64,000 nt of DNA from Schistosoma haematobium. Lineage: Eukaryota > Platyhelminthes > Trematoda > Strigeidida > Schistosomatidae. Shown here piece by piece: positions 9,922 through 20,780 of this stretch. Position 1 is the stretch's first letter, and every line of letters begins with the position of its first letter. The stretch is taken from assembly GCF_000699445.3 (NCBI RefSeq), contig NC_067197.1, positions 13,026,152-13,090,151 of the forward strand. Reading direction: 5' to 3'. Under the pieces are notes generated by a model. That model saw only the letters and a list, made by a program, of their open reading frames with translations. It was not told the DNA's origin and searched no databases. A program made the translations under genes and the position numbers.

Positions 9922-11274
9922 ATGCCCCTTCTGACAACCAGAGCAACCATTTATTTAGGTACATGGAATGTTCGTACAATGTGGGACACCGGGAGAGCCT
10001 TCCGAATTGCTGCAGAAATGAGAAGATACAACCTAGAGGTACTTGGGATCAGTGAAACACATTGGACGCAAGTTGGACAACAACGACTAACTTCAGGAGA
10101 ACTCCTGTTATACTCCGGCCATGAAGAAGAAAATGCTCCACATACACAAGGAGTTGCATTGATGCTGTCCAAACAAGCACAAAATGCACTTATAGGATGG
10201 GATTCTCATGGGCCAAGGATCATCAAAGCCTCCTTCAAAACAAAGAAAGAGGGCATTTCAATGAACATCATCCAATGCTATGCGCCTACCAACGACTACA
10301 ATGAAGACGCTAAAGATCAATTCTACAATAGGCTGCAATCAATCGTTGAGAAGTGCCCAACAAAGGACCTGGCCATTCTGATGGGAGATTTCAATGCCAA
10401 GGTTGGAACGGACAACACTGGATATGAAGACACCATGGAACGACACGGACTGGGAGAGAGGAACGAAAATGGTGAGAGATTTGCAAATCTATGTGCCTTC
10501 AATAAGCTGGTCATAGGCGGCACCATATTCCCACATAAACGCATACACAAAACCACATGGACTTCACTGGATCACACCACGCAAAACCAAACCGACCATA
10601 TCTGCATCAACAAAACGTTCAGGAGGACTATAGAGGACGTGAGAACCAAGAGAGGAGCTGATATATCATCAGATCATCAATTGCTGGTCGCTAAGATGAA
10701 ATTGAAACTCAAGAAGCACTGGACAATGGGGCGGACAACATCACAAAAGTTCAATACGGCCTTTCATCAGGATACTAACAAACGCAACAAATTCAAGATA
10801 GTCCTCAACAATAAGTTCCAGGCCTTTCATGACCTACTCAATGGAGAAGGAACTACTGTGGAGAGCAACTGGAAGGGGATTAAAGAGGCAATCACTTCAA
10901 CATGTCATGAGGTCCTGGGTCACAAGAAGCACCATCACAAGGAGTGGATCACTGTTGATACACTGGATAAGATTCAAGAAAGGAGGAACAAGAAAGCAGC
11001 AATCAATATCGATCGAACAAGAGCAGAAAAAGCCAAGGCACAAGCTGAATACACAGAAGTAAACAAACAAGTGAAGAGGAGCATCAGAACCGACAAACGT
11101 AAATATGTGGAAGATTTAGCAACGACGGCGGAAAAGGCTGCAAGAGAAGGAAACATGAGACAACTGTATGACACGACAAAGAAACTCTCTGGAAATCGCC
11201 GCAAACCAGAACGACCAGTGAAAAGCAAGGAAGGTGAGGTAATCACCAACATTGAAGAGCAACAAAACAGGTAG
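9922..11274 (+). pseudogene. RTE endonuclease domain and linker
   Basis: This 450-residue frame holds the exonuclease-endonuclease-phosphatase fold endonuclease that nicks target DNA for target-primed reverse transcription. Visible motifs: TWNVRTM (14-20), ETHW (45-48, catalytic Glu), YAPTND (120-125), GDFNAKV (155-161), TDHICIN (224-230) and the terminal SDH (250-252), all in the expected order. A basic linker follows. The endonuclease itself appears intact. A TAG at 11272-11274 interrupts the frame, which continues in the same phase at 11275. The first ATG in frame with the domain is at 9922. Confidence 0.93.
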
Positions 11275-11691
11275 GTAGAACACTTCAAAGAACTCTTGAA
11301 TCGACCAGTTCCACTGAACCCACCCAATATAGAAGCAGCACCCACGGACCTCCTAATCAATGTTGGCCCACCAACAATTGAAGAAATCAGCATGGCCATC
11401 AGACAAATCGAGAGTGGCAAAGCAGCAGGACCAGACAACATTCCAGCAGAGGCACTAAAAGCAGACGTAGCGGCAACTGCAAGGATACTCCACATTCTCT
11501 TCAATAAGATTTGGGATGAGGAACAAGTACCAACAGACTGGAAAGAAAGACTTCTGATCAAAATACCAAAGAAAGGCGATCTCAGCAAGTGTGATAACTA
11601 CAGGGGCATCACTCTTCTTTCAATACCGGGAAAAGTCTTCAACAGGGTATTGTTAAACAGAATGAAGAACTCCGTAGACGCCCAACTTTGA
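11275..11691 (+). pseudogene. RTE reverse transcriptase, N-terminal part
   Basis: Same frame as the endonuclease segment. It contains the early reverse transcriptase motifs 'SGKAAGPDNIPAEALK' and 'CDNYRGITLLSIPGKV' (motifs 0-1). It is closed by TGA at 11689-11691 directly before 'AGFRKDRSC', where an Arg codon is the likely ancestor. Confidence 0.93.
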
Positions 11692-12102
11692 GATGAACAG
11701 GCAGGATTCCGTAAGGACAGATCGTGTACAGACCAAATCGCAACTCTACGGATCATTGTGGAACAATCAATTGAATGGAATTCATCACTCTACATCAACT
11801 TCATTAACTACGAAAAGGCATTTGATAGCGTAGACAGAACAACACTATGGAAACTTCTTAGACACTACGGCGTGCCTCAGAAGATAGTCACTATCATACA
11901 GAATTCATATGATGGATTACACTGCAAAATCGTGCATGGAGGACAGTTGACAAAGTCGTTCGAAGTGAAGACCGGTGTCAGGCAAGGTTGCTTACTCTCA
12001 CCCTTTCTCTTTATCCTGGTGATCGACTGGATCATGAAAACGTCAACATCTGGGGGAAGCGTTGAATATAGTGGACAGCTAGGATGCAGTTGGACGATCT
12101 AG
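11692..12102 (+). pseudogene. RTE reverse transcriptase, palm part
   Basis: Still in the same frame. It contains 'AGFRKDRSCTDQ', motif A as 'FINYEKAFDSVDR', and '[13 protein letters not shown]' (motif B). In motif A the first Asp, which binds catalytic metal, is Asn (AAC at 11806-11808). The frame runs off after 'KTSTSGGS' because of an indel near 12053-12063. Confidence 0.93.
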
Positions 12103-12890
12103 ACTTCGCAGATGATCTGGCTCTTCTATCACAATCCCAACAACAAATGCAGGAGAAGACGAACAGTGTAACAGCAGCCTCAGCAGCAGTAGGTCTAAAT
12201 ATACACAAAGGGAAAAGCAAGATTCTCCGATTCAACACAGCATGCACCAATCCAATCACAATTGACGGAGAAGATTTGGAAGATGTAAAAACCTTTACAT
12301 ATTTGGACAGCATCATTGATGAACACAGTAGATCTGATGCAGATGTGAAGGCGCGGATCGGCAAAGCAAGAGCAGCATATTTACAACTGAGGAACATCTG
12401 GAACTCAAAGCAACTTTCAACCAACACCAAGGTCAGGATTTTCAATACAAATGTCAAGACAGTTCTACTGTATGGGGCAGAAACCTGGAGAACTGCGAAA
12501 GCCATCATCCAGAAAATACAGGTGTTTATTAACAGTTGTCTTCGCAAAATACTTCGGATCCGTTGGCCGCACACTATTAGCAACAACCAACTGTGGGATA
12601 GAACAAACCAGATCCCAATGGAGGAGGAAATCAGGAAGAAGCACTGGAAGTGGATAGGACACACATTGAGGAAAGCACCCAACTGCGTCACAAGACAAGC
12701 CCCCACATTGAATCCTGAAGGTCAAAGGAAAAGAGGACGACCAAAGATTACATTACTCCGAGAAATGGAAACAGACATGAGGAGAATGAACGACAGTTGG
12801 ATAGAATTAGAAAGGAGGGCTCAGGACAGGATGGGATGGAGAATGCTGGTCGGCGACCTATGCTCCATTGGGAGTAACAGGCGTAAGTAA
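12084..12890 (+). pseudogene. RTE reverse transcriptase, FADD box and C-terminus
   Basis: 268 residues: FADD at 8-11 (motif C, catalytic Asp pair), '[19 protein letters not shown]', 'LLYGAETWR', '[10 protein letters not shown]' and a C-terminal region ending 'CSIGSNRRK'. In this frame upstream codons give TGA (12063-12065) and TAG (12069-12071), so the shift from the previous frame is a real lesion. It is almost identical to the minus-strand ORF 4436-5242. Confidence 0.93.
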
Positions 12891-12899
12891 GTAAGTAAG

Positions 12900-12915
12900 T
12901 ATGCTTATTCACTTA
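12900..12915 (+). repeat. Target-site duplication, right
   Basis: Second copy of tatgcttattcactta, identical to 9672-9687. Confidence 0.93.
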
Positions 12916-13051
12916 TACAAAGAAATTATCATGAAAACCTTTAGTAATCTTTAACATTCTGTCGGTGACCAAGTTGTTCAAAACCATCTCATGGAAAGTT
13001 TGTTTAAGTAAAAATAAGTGAAAACCTTGTTTATTTACAGCCAAGCACTAA

Positions 13052-13340
13052 CGTGGTGTATGTTATTAATGTCGACAGACATAATTAGTATGTAACATTA
13101 ATCAGAAGAGGATTGTATGGCATCAGAAGGTTATGAAGGTCGACTTGACGAAAACAGAAACGGAAATAGAAAGGAATTGAGACTTAAAAGAATCATTCAG
13201 AATGTGAAAGACAAATGATGAAGTTTTGCAAATGAAGTATTCAATGTATATTTCTTGTATTTTACCAAGATATACTCTAAGTTGGTATTAGAAATGCAAT
13301 CGGCTGTCCTCAGCTGTGTTCACGTTCACAACACTATCGC
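13052..13340. repeat. Unclassified dispersed repeat (family R2), copy 1
   Basis: Shares ordered blocks with 29512-29790 and 30618-30865: 'gtcgacagacataattagta', 'cagaaggtta', an A/G-rich stretch, a 'gcaaatgaagtattcaatgta' type block, and 'ctgtgttcacgtt'. No coding motif was recognised. The strand and element type are unknown. Confidence 0.6.
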
Positions 13341-14156
13341 TGATTTTACACTTATTAGTAGCCACTTGGCAATTCATTAGTTCATTCAGTATCGTAGATT
13401 AACCACACGTCAAGTCCTATTTAAAGAAATGAGCTGCTAATAAGTATCGAAAATTGTATGGCCAACAGTGTGTCATGTTGTCAGTTATCTTTAGGAAATG
13501 ATGAAAACTCATAGTAGTTCTATGTTTTTATTTTAAACACCTCTCAATAGTCTATTTCAGGTTGATCGTCTTTTGACAAGTGGTATGATCTACTCAGAAA
13601 GTTTTCATTACAGATCACATCAATTGTTGTGATAAAACATGAAAATTTATATACTATCTATGTACTAATCACATTTCCAAGCATAATTCTAACTTCACAA
13701 TTCATCATTATCTGGTGCCAACATTGATTGACTCATTTACTAACTAAAACGACGGGAAATAATTCACAAGACTTAACGCATAAATTCACCAACAGAGCAA
13801 CATAAACAGCTACTGATTATCAACAGCCTCAACCTGCTGAGTCAGAATATTTTTTAGTCCTCTATCGTGCATCTACACTATCAGACATCATTATTAGTTA
13901 TTACAGACAAGACAGGTGGTCGTAAAAACCCTATATTTTGTTTGTACATATCGTCACGTTATAAATTCTATAGGAAACGAGTCTATTATCTTGTTTTCAT
14001 CATGATTCAAGCTAAAAAGGAGTCGAATTCACTTGATATTGTTTGCCTGTATCTTCCCATTGTTGTTTAGGATTGCAATTTATCAGTCTCTTTTTGGCAT
14101 ATGTGCATACTGTGCGGACTGTCTCGATATGGCCTTAAGTCACTAGCTTTATAAGA
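13341..14156. other. AT-rich DNA, nothing recognised
   Basis: No coding or repeat signal recognised. Confidence 0.4.
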
Positions 14157-14240
14157 AAAGATGGATAGTGGCTAGCCGTGGAATCAAGGATGTGTGTTCC
14201 ATCCTATTTGGGACTTGTCAGCTATATGTTCCTGCATCCC
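14157..14240 (-). ncRNA. Sm-alpha type hammerhead relic
   Basis: The minus strand reads 'agctgacaagtcccaaatag', then GGAAC in place of GAAAC, then 'acacatccttgattcc' and 'gctagccactatccatct', the flank that follows the Sm-alpha hammerhead. Core changes (GAG to AAG, GAAAC to GGAAC) predict loss of activity. It forms an inverted pair with 14278-14362. Confidence 0.8.
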
Positions 14241-14277
14241 AGAGTTGTTTACTCCGGGACTCTAACATAAACTCTGA

Positions 14278-14362
14278 GATGCAAGCACATCTAGCTGGTG
14301 AGTTCCGAATAGGACGAAACACACGTCCTGGATTCCGCTGCTAGCCACCATCTATCTTTGCT
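14278..14362 (+). ncRNA. Sm-alpha type hammerhead relic
   Basis: Near-consensus: CTAG (stem I), CTGGTGAG (core, A6 changed to G), a stem II hairpin 'ttccgaatagga', CGAAAC, loop, GTC, CTGG (stem I), then 'gctagccaccatctatcttt'. Only the A6 to G change and a weak stem II stand out, but A6 is invariant in active hammerheads. Confidence 0.85.
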
Positions 14363-14644
14363 TAAAAAAAGTCAGTTCCAACAGAGTGAAAATTTAAAAC
14401 TATACACCTGAGTTTGCTGGTTTACGGTTTTATGGAATATTCTTATGTATAACCTTCATCTAATCAGTTCTTTGAATGAATTTTTGGCATAAGTATGAAA
14501 TAAACCTGATCAGTTGACACGTTTAAAACATAACTATCGATTGTGATTGTCTTAGATACTTTAAATTAAGATATGAGTAATATCACCTCTCACGTTTTCA
14601 GTGTGAAATGCAAATGAAAATAAACTACATTATTATTATAGGTG

Positions 14645-14910
14645 GGTGTGGAAGTTGTAGTGAATTTTATTAGTTGAATTCATGAGTCGATGTTAGCTAG
14701 ACCACTATTAAAAACCTGGGGGCACTGAACGGCTGTTTCGTTCTAGTATGGGACTCCTCATCAGTGCACACCCACTGAGTCACATGCAGGACTCAAACAA
14801 AGGACCTTCGGTCTCACGTGTAACGCTTAACCTCTTGGCCACTGAGCCAGTATCCAACAGTGTTAATGTCTGGTCTAGCTCATATCAACTCATGAATTCA
14901 ACTATTAAGA
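14645..14910. mobile_element. Fold-back SINE
   Basis: A minus-strand SINE (14645-14868, with ribozyme block 14722-14767 and tRNA-like part 14780-14850) is joined to a plus-strand SINE tail (14869-14910, 'caactcatgaattcaacta'). The ribozyme core reads ATGAGGAG instead of CTGAGGAG. Confidence 0.8.
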
Positions 14911-15767
14911 CTTCAATAGGATCAAAAAAAGCGACCAACTTCAACAGTTTTATAATACAGAATTTATGTAGAAAGCTATACTGAAGAACTACTTTTGATG
15001 TTTTAATAGAAGAATTAATATAGAGTACACTATGAAAGCCTTCTTAAAACAACAAAGGGTAGTATCAAACGGATAGGAAACAACTTTATTTTTAATCAGT
15101 TATTGACTTGATTATCACTCATTATACACTTAAGGAAAACTATCCATAGCTTTTTTTCCATACTCCCAACTATATTGAATACTCTTAAAGTAGACTATAC
15201 AGAACTCAATAGACCAAAAGAGTAAGAGAGAGAAACAAATCAATCAATAATATTTGATCAATATTGTTTACTTGATATTACAAACTCAAAATGTTAATTT
15301 AACATGTTTAAACATGTAGTTTAATTGTTTTGTTTGTATGAGTGGATTGTCAGTATGATGAAATAGTGAAACTTATGTTTTAAGAACTAAAACTTATGTC
15401 ACCGACATATCGAATTCAGAAGATGGAATTATTGACCGACTATTTTAATTTATATTTTTTATGTAATGTGATTTCTCCATGTTGGCTGTTTCTAGATGTT
15501 GGTAATTTCTAGATGTTCTACTTACAAGGAGGAATGTGATTTACCAGTTATACATAAAATCTCCAGTTAAGACTATTTAACGAAGAATTGTTTATCGGAT
15601 AAAAAAACGATTAATGAAAGATGAAAATGAAGGTTAGTCAATAATCATTCACTTTTACCTACCATTTATCAATTCTAATGGTGTTAATGTGTTATTAAGC
15701 CTTACTCAATGAATTCTAATTTAAATTAAAGCTTAATTAAAAATATTTTATTTTATTTGAACATATA
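14911..15767. other. AT-rich DNA, nothing recognised
   Basis: No coding or repeat signal recognised. Confidence 0.4.
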
Positions 15768-16242
15768 GATATTGGTACAAGGAGGCATCAATACATATGC
15801 GCCACACAAATCTCATTTGATATGTGTGAGGGCTGTGATACTGCCCGGGTGCCCAAACCGAAGTAGATGGTTTTCTTAAGAAGCCCTCGACCTAAAGGTC
15901 TGATCCACAAGGCATTGGAGCATCGTGAGGAGACGCAGTCCCATGGTAGTCGGTGACCAACAATTGGTTCATACGCCATTTATTCCTTCAGGATACTGGA
16001 GCCCATGTGCACCATTGGTTTGGAATCAAGGTTTTCCAACTCCCCTAGGTGGACTCTCTGTGTCCACCAACCGGGTTAAAGCGCCGGACACTCACTTTTC
16101 ATCCTTTCAACAGTAATGACACGAGAAGGCAGTGAGTACAACTTCCCTGGCAGAGGCTATGTACGCGTGGCCATGTGAGAGCATTTCGAGAGGGGGAGCG
16201 GAATCTTCCCACTCTTGGCCATACCAAGTCATTTTGGGGCTA
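15768..16242. repeat. Unclassified dispersed repeat (family R1), copy 1
   Basis: About 470 bp, more GC-rich than its surroundings, and strongly similar to 60437-60891. Shared blocks include 'attggtacaaggaggca', 'acctaaaggtctga', 'ggtgaccaacaattggttca', 'actggagcccatgtgcacca' and 'gagagcatttcgagaggg'. This copy has an extra block around 16030-16065. Short open frames on both strands are conserved only because the DNA is. The A/T-rich left edge would suit a 3' end on the minus strand. The element class is not known. Confidence 0.75.
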
Positions 16243-16282
16243 GGAATAAGTTGTATTCATCCATCTATTTATTTTATGTGTA

Positions 16283-16505
16283 CATAAAGTAGTTTTGTGA
16301 AGGTTATTTTGCCTAAATCGAGAATTAATCAAAGTTAAATAACCACTAAAAACCTGGAAGCACTAGACAGTTTTTACTTCCTAGTATAGGACTCCTCAAC
16401 AGTGCTCACCCACGAACCCATATCCATGAGTCGAACCCAGGATTTTGGCCTTGAGCACAAATGCCTAACCTCTAGACGACTAAACCGGGGTTCAATTATT
16501 CTGTA
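16283..16505 (-). mobile_element. Degenerate SINE
   Basis: Minus-strand tail, ribozyme block (about 16358-16403, core TTGAGGAG and a broken GAAAC) and tRNA-like part with box B 'gggttcgactcatgg' region. Head missing. Confidence 0.75.
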
Positions 16506-17452
16506 GATGCTATTTATCACAGATCCAACAGAAAAATAAGAAAAGCTGGATAGCTGTTTGTTACAGAATGAAACTCCACAGTAATGCCCGACCAAGACCT
16601 CGCCAGGAATCGATTTTAGGATTTTCAGTTCCTATGCTTTGACTTTAAACGATATACTTTACCCTTAACCTGTCCATTTTTCAGATTATTCATTTGGATA
16701 TGTGATTTTAGAACCTGAAGAGAATTTTTCGGAAAGAATATTCTTTGTTCAAATGTTAGTCTTTTAATATGATGAGGATGTTTAAACAACGATATTTATT
16801 GCGTCAATTCAATACTGAATAATAATTAGAAATTTTAATCATAGAAAACATATCTTATGAAATTTTCAATCATGAATGACTATCGGAAATTCATGGACAT
16901 ATATGTTCTCATATACCGACAATTTTCTTCCAGTGTTTGTTCTAGTTAAGTAAGAATACTTGACTAGATCATACCTTTATTAATTGATTCATTGACGTGT
17001 CACAATATTATTGATGGTTGTTTCACTCTGTTTCTATATCTTGTAAAACATTTTATTATATCTTTCACTTAGTTCATCAGTATGGATAACCTCACACAAA
17101 ATTCTCACGTTTTTAATCCATTAATCAGAACACTAAAAGGCCATATGATTAGCTGATGATTAAATGATTAGATGATTTAGATATTTAATTAACGTGATAA
17201 ATAAATGAAATAAAAGACTATGATTGAACCACAATAAGTAGATCACATTAAGCCGAGTAGTCAATTCTGATTTAATCATCTGTAATCTATGAACAATGAA
17301 TACGATATCAAGAGTTACAAGGATGAATAAAACCTTAACATTAGGATATCACAAGACTATCAAATAAAAAGTATTTTCTGTACGCTTATAAAGAACATAA
17401 AAAAAATAAGTGACTGAAGGATAACTCTTCATGATTCACTTATTCCTGTTTT
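16506..17452. other. AT-rich DNA, nothing recognised
   Basis: No coding or repeat signal recognised. Confidence 0.4.
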
Positions 17453-17810
17453 ATCAGTATAGGATTGTGGAGATTATTAAGTTTTTGATTGAGATCATGA
17501 ACCGATTGATGTTAGACCACCATTGAAAACCTGGAAGCACTGGACGGCCGTTTCGTCCTATTTTGGGGCTCCTCAGCAGTGCGCACCACGACCCGCCCGC
17601 GGGATTCGAACCCAGGGCCTTCGGTCTCGCGAGCGAACGCTTAACCCACTGGACCACTGATCCGGCATTCAATTGTGTTAGTTTCTAACATCAACTAATC
17701 CACAAAATCGTGCGACCATCTTCGATTGTACTGAGGTAGATACCTGTTTCTACCCGACACGGATTAGCTCCACTGGTCACGGCTTCTCACTAGAACTCCT
17801 GTTTTCATAA
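17453..17810 (-). mobile_element. tRNA-derived SINE, full length
   Basis: Complete minus-strand copy: tail ending in the terminal 'atcctatactgata' (left edge), the ribozyme block, exact box B GGTTCGAATCC, box A region near 17640-17665, middle block, and head to 'cttctcactagaactcc' (17783-17799). It is among the least decayed copies in the window and carries a near-consensus hammerhead. Confidence 0.92.
17537..17582 (-). ncRNA. Hammerhead ribozyme in SINE, probably foldable
   Basis: On the minus strand: stem I strand GCACTG (rc of 17577-17582), core CTGAGGAG (17569-17576), stem-loop II CCCCAAAATAGGAC, GAAAC, loop GGCC, cleavage triplet GTC, and stem I strand CAGTGC (17537-17542). Stem I is six perfect pairs and all core bases fit CUGANGA...GAAA. 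The only flaw is a C.A mismatch in stem II. Cleavage is predicted after GTC. Confidence 0.75.
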
Positions 17811-19625
17811 CTTACTGGCGCTTACATTTTCTTATGATGAGTAGCTTTGACAACACAGTCTTCAATGGGGAGAAAGAGCGAGTAAGCGTATAATACATGG
17901 ACAACTTTGAACAATTCTTACAATAACAGCATAATTTTAAAACCATTTTCCCTCCGATGACCTATGAGTTTGTATAAATAAAAAGTATTTATCAACAGAA
18001 GTAACATAATTGGTCATAGTTCATTGGTTTTATGAAGTCTGTTAGTTTTTCAAGGCTTTATTATCAGTTTTCTAGTATTAATATCGCAGAAACATCACTA
18101 TATAACTTTATTAATATTCATGCTGAATGTTTCTTTGTGGATCTTTCTCACAGTTTTCATTATGTTCAGAAATAATTCAATATAAATAAATTCCTTAAGG
18201 AGTTATGTTGATGAAATAATGGGTGATATAAAGAAGTCATGCGTAAAAATCGTTATGTATTTCATTAGCTCGCCTACCAATCATTCAACTACCCATAAGA
18301 TGATTTCTTTGCGTGTTTGCTAAAAACGAGGTAAATTGTTACAACTTATTGATTCAAGCCTTATCTAAAATCTGTATATAAAAATGTTAGTACTTCATAA
18401 GTTTAACATTGTTAATCTTATTGTACGATGACAATATTATTTTTATGGTAAACTGAAGCAGCGAACTTGAATTAATTGTTATTGCTTAATGTTTTAGCGC
18501 CTCACCAAAATATGAGGTCTTAGAAAAATTGATTCGTTATTAGTTATTCATTTTGTAGAATTCAGTGAAATTCATTTGTTAGTACATTATTGATTCACTT
18601 GGTTAGTTCAACCCCGAACACGATTACGTTTGTTCCTGTATGACCTTTAATAAATATCGAATATAGTTACTACTTTTAATGACTGTAAATCACGTTCACA
18701 ATGAATGATTTACAGATTAAGAAATATATGTAAGCCAATATAAACGTTCGTTTTTTAAAAAAAATATGTAATCACTAAGTGTTTGAAAATGCTATGGGTG
18801 AAGTCTGACCTGATTAACTTCGTATCAAAACAATATTGTAGGAACGGAAAAACATCAATGTAGATTTTGGCTATGAAACACAGTGAAATAACAAGATTAG
18901 TGATTTATTGTGTGGATATGTATACCTTCGATAAATATTTCTAATTATCGAAGTATAACTTAAGTAAACATGTATAAACATGTTGTATAATGTATGGTAA
19001 ACTATACTACGAATCATTCCTGGACTATCCAGGGACTGTACATTTGTTCAAATGAGATACTAAACACTATGGATTTCTCTTAGTTTACAGATAAGTCATT
19101 TCAGCGAGTATCAACAAGCATTTCTTGGATCAATTTTCTGATTTATTTTAATTTAACAACAAATATCAGATGCTTCGTTGTTCACGTGTAAAATTCGTGG
19201 CTTCTGAAGTTAGTTACTTCTGAAATGAATACTGATACCCAAAGTAAATATTAATGGATGTCTTAACTCCGTTGGGATTTGGTTATGGTTAAAAGTTTAG
19301 ATTAATGGACCTCAGATTAGTAGATAAATGTTAATGTGCTTTCCTTGAAACCTTATGTTCTTGAATTAAACCTAATTTACGGTTGATGGTTTACATAGCT
19401 AACAAATTCCAATTCAGAATCAATGAGCTATCGAACGGTATGTAGTTTTCAGTGGCTTTCAGCCTAGTTCATTTTGTATTGAGACGTTTCTTTAATCAAG
19501 CAGTATGTCTTTAATATATGTGAGTGTTCAACAAGCTTCAGTTTATTCAACTGACTTAATGAAATGCTAGATAGAAAAATCATGGGAATAACTATCAAGT
19601 TAGTTAAATCTCTACAAAAACCACT
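17811..19625. other. 1.8 kb AT-rich DNA, nothing recognised
   Basis: No reading frame with a recognisable motif, no SINE or LINE blocks seen. Confidence 0.45.
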
Positions 19626-19965
19626 TTATTCTAGTGAGAAGTCGTGACCAGTAAAGTTCAACCACGTCGGATGTGAGACAGCCATCTACCATAGGTTATG
19701 AAAAATGGTTTCGTAATATCATGAACTGTTTGAAGTTTAACCTAAACACTACTAGATGCTGAATCAGTGGTCTAGAGGTTTGACGTTAGTGTGCTGAACC
19801 GAATGTCCTGGGTTTGGTTCCGGGTCGCGTAGTTGTGGATGCACACGGTTAAAGAGCTTCATACTAGAACGAAACAGCTATCCAGTGTTTCCAGGTTTTC
19901 AGTAGTGTCCTAACTAAGGTCAGTTTGTAATTTAAGAATTGTAAAAACTCTATAATTTCCACAAA
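19626..19965 (+). mobile_element. Degenerate SINE, nearly full length
   Basis: Head 'ctagtgagaagtcgtgacca' (19633-), tRNA-like part with 'tggtctagaggtttgacg' and a mutated box B (gggtttggttcc), a ribozyme block where CTGAGGAG has become TTAAAGAG, and tail to 'ccacaaaaccctaaactagta'. GAAAC survives but the core is broken. Confidence 0.8.
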
Positions 19966-20498
19966 ACCCTAAACTAGTAATAAGTATAGGCCGATTGAAT
20001 TGATCATCTAAAAAGACTACCTATTAAATCTTTGTTTACATTTACCAAAATCTTTCCATAGATCATTTCTGTCTCCAAATTTCAATTATGTAAACAATTC
20101 ATTTCGCTGACATAGAGAATTATTGTCAATTACATAGTGGCAAACACACAAATAGACCAATGGATTAATAAACAGATCAGTAGATACATCGACCATAGTA
20201 ATTATCTATGGTAGAGCGTTAATACAAAATTGACTATCTTATCATGCTTGAAAATTTTTTACAAAGAAAACAAACCATAAAATCCTATCGAATACAGATT
20301 TGCTCGTTTTGTGAAGGTATGTTTAACCTGTAATTGTTTTCTCGTTAACAAGTTTTATTAGAATTGAAAAGGGCTAAAGTCAGATAGAGTACTGTCATCC
20401 TGTTAGAATTTATAGCACCCGTACAACACTACAAATGTTGGCTCTTGATTTTCTGTAGCATATAAACAAAAATAAGATGAGAAATAATTTCTGCATAT
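19966..20498. other. AT-rich DNA, nothing recognised
   Basis: No coding or repeat signal recognised. Confidence 0.4.
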
Positions 20499-20780
20499 CA
20501 AAAGTATAGGGTTGTGGAGATTGTTGAATTTCATTGAAATCATGAACCGATAAATGTTAGATAATCATTAGAAACCTTGAAACACTGGACGGCTGTTTCG
20601 TCCTAGCATGCGTGCCTTCATCCGTGCATCTCATCCACGACTCCGGAAGCGGGAGTCGAGCTCAGGACCTTCGGTCTCGTGCGCGAGACTAGGATGAAAC
20701 AGCCGTCCGGTGCTTCCAGGTTTTCAGTGTTGTTCTAACATTCATCGGTTTATGAGTTCAATGAAACTCAACAGTCTTAA
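20499..20780. mobile_element. Fold-back SINE, clean palindrome
   Basis: The minus half runs from tail (20505) through GAAAC block (rc 20592-20602) and box B to about 20686. The plus half (20687-20776) restarts at 'actaggatgaaacagccgtc' and runs through the tail. The arms, each about 85 bp, are inverted repeats with about 80 bp between, so a transcript would fold into one long hairpin. The ribozyme core is destroyed in the minus half and absent from the plus half. Confidence 0.85.

Larger units (their letters stand above)
9688..12899 (+). mobile_element. Full-length RTE-clade LINE (copy B), SR3/Perere-3-like
   Basis: A 3.2-kb element with a 5' leader (9688-9921), one long ORF coding for apurinic-type endonuclease then reverse transcriptase, and a 3' end of GTAA repeats. 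The size, the single ORF and the simple-repeat 3' end fit the RTE clade known from schistosomes. A perfect 16-bp target duplication shows a complete and fairly recent insertion. The ORF is nevertheless dead: TAG at 11272-11274, TGA at 11689-11691, a frameshift plus stops around 12055-12071, and a catalytic Asp to Asn change at 11806-11808. The same frameshift/stop cluster occurs in copy A at 4430-5384. Confidence 0.95.

Noticed and set aside
10974..11588. 204-codon minus-strand open frame
   Set aside because: Antisense shadow of the RTE linker and reverse transcriptase; no independent motif.
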